Origin: Actinomycetota bacterium
GTDB lineage: Bacteria > Actinomycetota > UBA4738 > HRBIN12
NCBI GenBank assembly: GCA_005885325.1
Contig: VAYX01000081.1
Location: 1 to 19,685, forward strand
Reading direction: 5' to 3'
DNA length: 19,685 nt
The position numbers and the translations under genes are program-made. Below, one piece after another: positions 15,484-19,685 of this stretch; the first letter of the stretch is position 1, and every line of letters begins with the position of its first letter. Under the pieces are notes generated by a model that searched no databases, had not been told where the DNA came from, and saw only the letters and a list, made by a program, of their open reading frames with translations.

Positions 15484-16189
15484 GCTGGTGCGCGCCATTC
15501 GCGGCCGGCGGCTGGTCGCCACGATGATCGTGGCCTCCCTGACCATCGCCGCGGGCTCGCTCGTGGTGTCGCGCTCGTCGCTGCTTCGCCTGCGCCATCT
15601 GGAGGTGGTCGGGATCTCGAGCCTGACTCGCGCGCAGGTCGTGCGGCTGGCCGCGCTCTCATCGTCGACGAACGTCCTGTGGTTCGATGCCGGCGCCGTC
15701 GAGCGACGCCTGGAATCCGATCCATGGGTCGCGACGGCCACGGTGTCGCGGCGAGTGCCGGGGACGATCCGCATCTCGGTGGTGGAGCGGGCCCCCGTCG
15801 CCATGATCCGTACCGAAGTGGCGTTCACGCTGCTCGCCGCCGACGGCGTGGCACTCGGGACGGTGGCGGCCGATCCGATGCTCCCCGAGATCGTGGTCAT
15901 GACCGGCTCGAGCCTCCCCGAGGGGAACGCGCCGGCTCAGGCCGCCGCCAGGGCCATCGCCGGACTGGATGGGGGGAGACGTCCGGCCGTCGTCCGGGCG
16001 GTAGTGGACGCCGGCGCCCTCTCCGTGGAGCTCGACGGTGGGACGCGCGTCGAGTTCGGGGACACCACCGGGATCGAGGCCAAGACCGCGGCAGCGCGGC
16101 AGATCCTTCGGTGGGCCACGACGCAGGGGGCCTCGGTCGCCAGCGTGAACGTCACCGCTCCCGACTCTCCAGCGGTCACGCTCGGCTGA
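15455..16189 (+). CDS. ftsQ: Cell division protein FtsQ
   Basis: A 244-residue bitopic protein that links early and late divisome proteins through FtsL/FtsB. A short basic cytoplasmic tail (LVRAIRGRRL) leads into one transmembrane helix at about residues 21-38, then a POTRA domain (about 45-115) with LRLRHLEVVGISSLTRAQV, SSTNVLWFDAGAVERRLESDPWVATATVSRRVPGTI in pattern (hydrophobic beta strand, NLxxxD-like helix, PWV, P-x-T) and VVERAPVAM, and finally the beta-rich FtsQ domain ending VNVTAPDSPAV. The start is uncertain: TTG 15455 with GGAGG, overlapping murB by 29 bases, or GTG 15488 giving 233 residues. Both keep the membrane helix. It is the last gene of the coupled block; about 210 bases separate it from ftsZ. 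No ftsA is present, as in Actinomycetota. Confidence 0.92.
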   Translation: MATSTLRLAELVRAIRGRRLVATMIVASLTIAAGSLVVSRSSLLRLRHLEVVGISSLTRAQVVRLAALSSSTNVLWFDAGAVERRLESDPWVATATVSRRVPGTIRISVVERAPVAMIRTEVAFTLLAADGVALGTVAADPMLPEIVVMTGSSLPEGNAPAQAAARAIAGLDGGRRPAVVRAVVDAGALSVELDGGTRVEFGDTTGIEAKTAAARQILRWATTQGASVASVNVTAPDSPAVTLG

Positions 16190-16208
16190 ACTGGGAGCTG
16201 CCCGGCCC

Positions 16209-16227
16209 GCCCGTCATGGATACGGGC
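16209..16227 (+). terminator. Hairpin after ftsQ (possible terminator or attenuator)
   Basis: GCCCGT at 16209-16214 and ACGGGC at 16222-16227 form a perfect 6-bp stem with a seven-base loop, about 20 bases after the ftsQ stop and just ahead of the ftsZ promoter. There is no T run, so it would be a weak or Rho-aided terminator at best. Confidence 0.35.
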
Positions 16228-16246
16228 AGTGACCAGGGCATATCCC

Positions 16247-16275
16247 TTGACGGACCTGGGGTTTGATAGTAGCGT
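16247..16275 (+). promoter_or_regulatory. Candidate ftsZ promoter
   Basis: TTGACG at 16247-16252 and TAGCGT at 16270-16275 are 17 bases apart. The -35 is nearly consensus and the -10 has the TAnnnT form accepted in high-GC actinobacteria. Transcription would begin near 16282, giving an ftsZ leader of about 120 bases. A second weaker pair (TTGATA 16263-16268 and TAAAGT 16289-16294) has an over-long spacer. Confidence 0.55.
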
Positions 16276-16281
16276 GGCCCG

Positions 16282-16333
16282 TCGAACGTAAAGTAGATAT
16301 ACCAATAACGTTCAACTAGAGGTTCACGTTCGA
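16282..16333 (+). promoter_or_regulatory. AT-rich ftsZ leader element with inverted repeats
   Basis: TCGAACGT (16282-16289) is repeated in inverted form as ACGTTCGA (16326-16333), a perfect 8-bp match. A third related copy, ACGTTCAA, lies at 16308-16315. The stretch 16285-16325 is about one third GC, in a window that is otherwise around 70 percent. This could be an operator for a division regulator or an mRNA stem-loop in the ftsZ 5' leader. The repeats are visible; the role is inference. Confidence 0.45.
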
Positions 16334-16401
16334 GGGGGTTAGAAGCGGCGTTTCCCCAGGTAGACCGGGGGCGGAAGCACCCGGGGGAGCGGAGGTCGAG
16401 G

Positions 16402-17556
16402 ATGGAGACTCCTCAGAACTACCTCGCCGTGATCAAGGTGGTTGGCATCGGCGGCGGGGGGGTGAACGCGGTCAACCGCATGGTCGACGCCGGGCTCCGA
16501 GGCGTGGAGTTCGTGGCCGTGAACACCGACGCCCAGACCCTGCTGATGTCCGACGCCGAGGTCAAGTTGGACATCGGTCGAGAAACCACCCGAGGCCTGG
16601 GAGCGGGGTCGGACCCCGAGGTCGGGCGGCGCGCTGCCGAGGAGCACCGCGACGAGATGGAGGAGCTCCTGAAGGGCTCCGACATGGTCTTCATCACCGC
16701 CGGTGAGGGAGGCGGCACGGGGACCGGTGGGGCGCCGGTCGTTGCCGAGCTGGCCCGCAAAGCCGGGGCCCTCACCATCGGCGTCGTCACGCGACCGTTT
16801 GGCTTCGAGGGCCGCAAGCGTGCCACCCAAGCCGACCTCGGGATCTCGGATCTGAAGAAGGCCGTCGACACCCTCATCGTCGTTCCGAACGACCGGCTCC
16901 TGCAGGTGTCCGATCCACACACGCCGATCGTCGATGCGTTCCGCATGGCCGACCAGGTGCTGTATCAGGGCGTCGAAGGCATCACCTCGCTCATCACGAC
17001 GCCAGGCCTCATCAACCTCGACTTCGCGGACGTGAAAGCCGTGATGCTGGGTGCGGGATCGGCGCTGATGGGGATCGGGCACGCGTCGGGCGAGGACCGC
17101 GCGGAGGATGCGGCCAAGGCGGCCGTGTCCTCACCCCTGCTCGAGTCCTCCATCGAGGGGGCGCGCGGCGTCCTGCTCTCGATCGCGGGCCCCACCGACC
17201 TCACGCTCCACGAGGTCAACCGGGCGGCCGACGCGATCACGCGGGTTGCCCATCCCGACGCCAACATCATCTTCGGAGCGGTCGTGGACGATGCCCTCGG
17301 CGACGAGGTGCGGGTGACCGTCATCGCGGCCGGCTTCGACAAGCTGGTCGAGCGGGCCGGGCGCGAAGGACGGCTCTCTCGGATCCTGGAGGAGCCGGTA
17401 TCGGTCCCGGGAGGGCCCGAGGAACAGGAGCAGGAGCCGGGACCGGTGCCCTCGATCCTCATCGACGAGGAGGACGAGATCTTCAAGCCGGTGCCCGACC
17501 GGGTGCCGTTCGACGCGGAAGAGGACCTGGACATCCCGGACTTCTTGAAGAGCTGA
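16402..17556 (+). CDS. ftsZ: Cell division GTPase FtsZ
   Basis: FtsZ is the tubulin-like GTPase that polymerises into the Z ring. The 384-residue protein has the N-terminal glycine loop GIGGGGVNAVNRM (15-27), the tubulin signature GGGTGTG (103-109), TRPFGFEGRKR, PNDRLL, and the T7 synergy loop region NLDFADVKAVM that supplies catalytic aspartates to the next subunit. A short (about 55 residues), strongly acidic linker ends in the conserved tail DLDIPDFLKS (375-384), the docking site for SepF and other partners. Start ATG 16402 has GGAGG at 16391-16395. Unlike the upstream genes it has its own promoter and leader, as usual where FtsZ levels must be set separately. A hairpin follows directly after the stop. 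Confidence 0.98.
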   Translation: METPQNYLAVIKVVGIGGGGVNAVNRMVDAGLRGVEFVAVNTDAQTLLMSDAEVKLDIGRETTRGLGAGSDPEVGRRAAEEHRDEMEELLKGSDMVFITAGEGGGTGTGGAPVVAELARKAGALTIGVVTRPFGFEGRKRATQADLGISDLKKAVDTLIVVPNDRLLQVSDPHTPIVDAFRMADQVLYQGVEGITSLITTPGLINLDFADVKAVMLGAGSALMGIGHASGEDRAEDAAKAAVSSPLLESSIEGARGVLLSIAGPTDLTLHEVNRAADAITRVAHPDANIIFGAVVDDALGDEVRVTVIAAGFDKLVERAGREGRLSRILEEPVSVPGGPEEQEQEPGPVPSILIDEEDEIFKPVPDRVPFDAEEDLDIPDFLKS

Positions 17557-17557
17557 A

Positions 17558-17577
17558 CGCAGGACCGTCGTCCTGCG
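17558..17577 (+). terminator. Hairpin terminator candidate after ftsZ
   Basis: CGCAGGAC and GTCCTGCG form a perfect 8-bp GC-rich stem with a four-base loop, starting one base after the ftsZ stop codon. No T tract follows, which fits the compact stem-only terminators often proposed in actinobacteria. The following spacer to 17699 holds only weak hairpins (for example GAGGCG 17614 / CGCCTC 17629). Confidence 0.6.
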
Positions 17578-17699
17578 ACCTCTGGTCGTGGGGCGGGAGG
17601 CACAACGGTTCGAGAGGCGACCTTCCCCCGCCTCTGAACGGGCCCCCCGCCCCTCACCTCCCGCACCCGGATCAGGAGCTCACCTGCGAACATCTCCAC

Positions 17700-18485
17700 G
17701 TGAGCCCGTTCGAACGCCGAGCCCTCGGAGGCGGCGCGCACGCGCTCGTCTCCGTCGAGCTGGAGCGCGCGGGATTCCTCGCAGCCTTCGCCGAGCGGAC
17801 GGGGGGCACGAGCGGGGCCCCGTTTCGTTCGTTGAACGTCTCGTTCAGCGTGGGCGACGATCCGAATGCGGTTGCGACGAACCGCGGCAGGGTGACCCGG
17901 GCCTTCGGAATCCGGTCGTTCGCCGTGCCCGGCCTGGTCCACGGCACGACGATCCTGCCCATCGGCCCGGCCCGGGCTGGGGACGGGTTCCTCGGTCCGG
18001 CCGACGCGCTCCATGCCGCCGACGGGCTGCAGACGAAGCGGGCGGGACTGCCGCTCGCAGGCTTCTCGGCCGACTGCGTCATCGCGGTGATGGCCGCCCC
18101 CGCGGAGGGCCGAGTGGCACTGGTGCACGCGGGATGGCGAGGCATGGCCGCCGGCATCCTCCAGAAGGCGGCGGCGTTGTTCGGGGACCCGGGGCAGGTC
18201 ATGGTGGCGGTCGGTCCCGCGATCGGACCGTGCCACTACGAGGTGGGCGAGGACGTGGCCAGGGCTGTGGACGCCGCCTCGCCGGCCGGTGCTGTCACCG
18301 AGCGACGGGATGGGCATCGGTACCTGGATCTCGTTGCCACCACCGCAGCGATCCTCGGCGAGCTTGGCGTCCGCCGGGTCCAGGACACGGGGCTGTGCAC
18401 GGCGTGCGAGGCCGGCCGGTTCTTCTCGTTCAGGAACGAGGGGTCCACCGGTCGCCATCTGGCCCTGGCCATGAGGCTGGAGTAG
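17700..18485 (+). CDS. pgeF: PgeF/YfiH family purine nucleoside phosphorylase / polyphenol oxidase-like protein
   Basis: A 261-residue member of the former DUF152 (YfiH) family. In E. coli the protein edits cytoplasmic peptidoglycan precursors by removing UDP-MurNAc-L-Ser, and related proteins have purine nucleoside phosphorylase activity with bound zinc. The three metal ligands are present: His81 (LVHGTT), Cys126 (SADCV) and His143 (VHAGWRG). GPAIGPCHYEVGEDV and FFSFRNEGSTGRH are further family signatures. The GTG at 17700 is the first start in the frame and has no good ribosome binding site; AGGAG at 17672-17676 is too distant. Codon use matches neighbours. The family regularly sits between ftsZ and yggS. 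Confidence 0.92.
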   Translation: MSPFERRALGGGAHALVSVELERAGFLAAFAERTGGTSGAPFRSLNVSFSVGDDPNAVATNRGRVTRAFGIRSFAVPGLVHGTTILPIGPARAGDGFLGPADALHAADGLQTKRAGLPLAGFSADCVIAVMAAPAEGRVALVHAGWRGMAAGILQKAAALFGDPGQVMVAVGPAIGPCHYEVGEDVARAVDAASPAGAVTERRDGHRYLDLVATTAAILGELGVRRVQDTGLCTACEAGRFFSFRNEGSTGRHLALAMRLE

Positions 18486-18527
18486 GCGGGGCGATGCCTC
18501 CCTGCCCTGTGATACGGGTAAACGACC

Positions 18528-18553
18528 TTCAACTGTTGTCAACTTCTGTTCAC
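18528..18553 (+). promoter_or_regulatory. Repeat-rich, AT-rich region ahead of yggS
   Basis: TTCAACT (18528-18534), TCAACT (18539-18544) and GTTCAC (18548-18553) occur together, and overlapping palindromes CAACTGTTG and GTTGTCAAC share their centre bases. The last two words resemble the pair TCAACT-N4-GTTCAC in the ftsZ leader. Likely a promoter or operator region for yggS, which has no ribosome binding site. No confident -35/-10 pair was found. Confidence 0.35.
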
Positions 18554-18555
18554 TC

Positions 18556-19254
18556 ATGGTGCTAGACTCCCGCGAGGCCGTGCTGGCGAACCTAGCCCGA
18601 GTCCGAGAGGGTATCGCCAGGGCCTGCGACCGCTCCGGCCGGGACCCGGCCACCGTTCGCCTCGTCGCGGCGAGCAAGGCGGTGCCGGCGGAGGTCGTGC
18701 GTTGGGCCCATCAGGGCGGGGTCGAGGACTTCGGAGAGAACTACGTGCGAGAGCTCGAGGCCAAGCGCGAGGCGGTCGAGGGTCCACGGTGGCACTTCAT
18801 CGGGACCCTGCAGAGCCACACGGCCCATCGAGTGGCCGACCTGGCCGATATCGTGCAGACGCTGTCGCCCGGCAACGCCGTGGCGCGCCTGGCCCGTCGC
18901 GCCGCGCAGCGCAGCCGGCGGATCCCGGCGCTCATCGAGGTGGACTTCACCGGCGAGCGGACCGGGGTGGCTCCCGAGCAGTGTGTCGGCTTCGCCGACG
19001 AGGTCTCGGCCATGAATGGCCTCGAGCTTCGGGGCCTGATGACCCTGCCGCCCATGCCGCAGGTGGCCGAGGACACGCGGCCCTCGTTCATCCGCCTCCG
19101 CGAGCTGCTGGCGGAGGTGAGGGCCAAGCATCCGCAGGCCCAGGAGCTCTCGATGGGAATGTCGATGGACTACGAGGTTGCAGTGGAGGAAGGCGCTACC
19201 ATGGTCCGGGTCGGGACGGCCCTGTTCGGTGAACGGCCTCCCGCAGGTACGTAG
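18556..19254 (+). CDS. yggS: YggS/PLPBP family pyridoxal phosphate homeostasis protein
   Basis: A 232-residue single-domain TIM-barrel protein that binds pyridoxal 5'-phosphate and balances vitamin B6 and amino acid pools; it has no known catalytic reaction. Lys41 in LVAASKAVP is the expected PLP-binding lysine. FGENYVRE, WHFIGTLQ, EVDFTGERTGV, LRGLMTLPP and SMGMSMDYEVAVEEGATMVRVGTALFG are family hallmarks. One departure: the usual HFIGxLQxNK reads HFIGTLQSHT (residues 80-89). The ATG at 18556 is chosen because it gives the normal N-terminus; no Shine-Dalgarno is present, so a leaderless mRNA is possible. Position between pgeF and sepF is conserved (ylmE in Bacillus). Confidence 0.94.
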   Translation: MVLDSREAVLANLARVREGIARACDRSGRDPATVRLVAASKAVPAEVVRWAHQGGVEDFGENYVRELEAKREAVEGPRWHFIGTLQSHTAHRVADLADIVQTLSPGNAVARLARRAAQRSRRIPALIEVDFTGERTGVAPEQCVGFADEVSAMNGLELRGLMTLPPMPQVAEDTRPSFIRLRELLAEVRAKHPQAQELSMGMSMDYEVAVEEGATMVRVGTALFGERPPAGT

Positions 19255-19262
19255 GAGGAGAG

Positions 19263-19685
19263 ATGCCAGGCGTGTGGAAGAAGACGCTCACGTACCTCGG
19301 CCTCGTCGAGGAGGATGAATTCGAGCAACTGGATGACGTTGCGGGCCAAGCCGAAGCGGCGCCGGTCCGCCGCCTCCAACGGCCTCACGCCGTCCGCGAC
19401 GTGCAGGTCCAGCAGGACGAGATCGGTCTGGTGCGGACGATCCCCTCCCGTCGCTCGACCGCGTCATCGATCCACAAGTCCGAGCCTCGCCGGTTCAACG
19501 AGGCCCGCGACATCGCCGACCGGTACAAGGACGGGGTCCCGGTGATCATGAACCTCCAGAGCACCGACGACACGATCGCCCGGCGCCTCGTCGACTTCGC
19601 ATCCGGCCTCGTCTACGGCCTCGACGGCAAGATCGAGATGGTCGCCAACCGCGTCTACCTCCTCACGCCGGCGAACATCGAAGTC
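19263..19685 (+). CDS. sepF: Cell division protein SepF (partial, C-terminus cut by window edge)
   Basis: An open frame of 141 codons reaches the window edge. The N-terminus (MPGVWKKTLTYLGLVEEDE) is an amphipathic membrane-binding helix followed by an acidic, variable linker, then the conserved SepF core: FNEARDIADRYKDGVPVIMNL, ARRLVDFASGLVYGLDGKIEMV and RVYLLTP. SepF forms rings and anchors FtsZ to the membrane by binding its C-terminal tail, replacing FtsA, which is absent here. GGAGGAG at 19254-19260 lies immediately upstream, and the ATG is eight bases after the yggS stop, so the two are co-transcribed. Only a few residues of the core fold appear to be missing. Confidence 0.96.
   Translation, partial: MPGVWKKTLTYLGLVEEDEFEQLDDVAGQAEAAPVRRLQRPHAVRDVQVQQDEIGLVRTIPSRRSTASSIHKSEPRRFNEARDIADRYKDGVPVIMNLQSTDDTIARRLVDFASGLVYGLDGKIEMVANRVYLLTPANIEV

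Noticed and set aside
15484..16401. Missing ftsA as evidence of gene loss
   Set aside because: Actinomycetota normally lack ftsA and use SepF, which is present here.
17593..17664. Inverted repeat GCGGGAGG / CCTCCCGC between ftsZ and pgeF
   Set aside because: Arms are 56 bases apart and made of common GC-rich words; likely chance.
1..19685. CRISPR arrays, insertion sequences, tRNA or rRNA genes
   Set aside because: No regularly spaced repeats, transposase motifs, terminal inverted repeats or cloverleaf-like segments were seen.

Overview
The window is a nearly complete dcw (division and cell wall) gene cluster from a high-GC bacterium, most likely a deep-branching Actinomycetota lineage. The evidence is the gene order, the absence of ftsA between ftsQ and ftsZ, the presence of sepF after ftsZ-pgeF-yggS, GTG/TTG starts, and strongly GC-biased codons. 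The MurE DNPR motif predicts meso-diaminopimelate peptidoglycan. I cannot resolve class or genus; murB inside the cluster (murC-murB-ftsQ) differs from Mycobacterium and suggests a less familiar lineage.

Layout. Positions 1-891 (minus strand) hold a MoxR-type AAA+ ATPase, cut by the left edge. A divergent spacer of about 340 bases follows, then a stand-alone HNH endonuclease gene (1233-1715). The main operon starts at a sigma70-like promoter near 1826 that is overlaid by four GTGG repeats at helical-turn spacing, the expected form of an MraZ operator. From there run mraZ, a 38-codon membrane microprotein gene, rsmH, ftsL-like, ftsI, murE, murF, mraY, murD, ftsW, murG, murC, murB and ftsQ. Nearly all are joined by ATGA/GTGA stop-start overlaps, so the block looks like one co-transcribed, translationally coupled unit. 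After a gap of about 210 bases with its own promoter and an AT-rich leader comes ftsZ, closed by a compact hairpin. Then follow pgeF, yggS and sepF (cut by the right edge).

How the genes work together. MurC, D, E and F build the UDP-MurNAc-pentapeptide. MurB provides UDP-MurNAc. MraY and MurG make lipid I and lipid II. FtsW polymerises and FtsI crosslinks septal glycan. FtsQ and FtsL form the scaffold that activates them. FtsZ, anchored by SepF, places the machine. RsmH methylates 16S rRNA, MraZ probably represses its own operon, and PgeF and YggS are metabolic housekeeping genes usually found beside ftsZ.

Most of the window is ordinary. The points worth a second look are: murD is broken by an internal deletion of about 50-60 bases that shifts the frame; an unnamed 38-residue membrane protein sits between mraZ and rsmH; the mraZ operator array is very clear; and the ftsZ leader is AT-rich, with inverted repeats and a motif shared with the yggS upstream region. 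I found no CRISPR array, insertion sequence, RNA gene or convincing novel multi-gene system.
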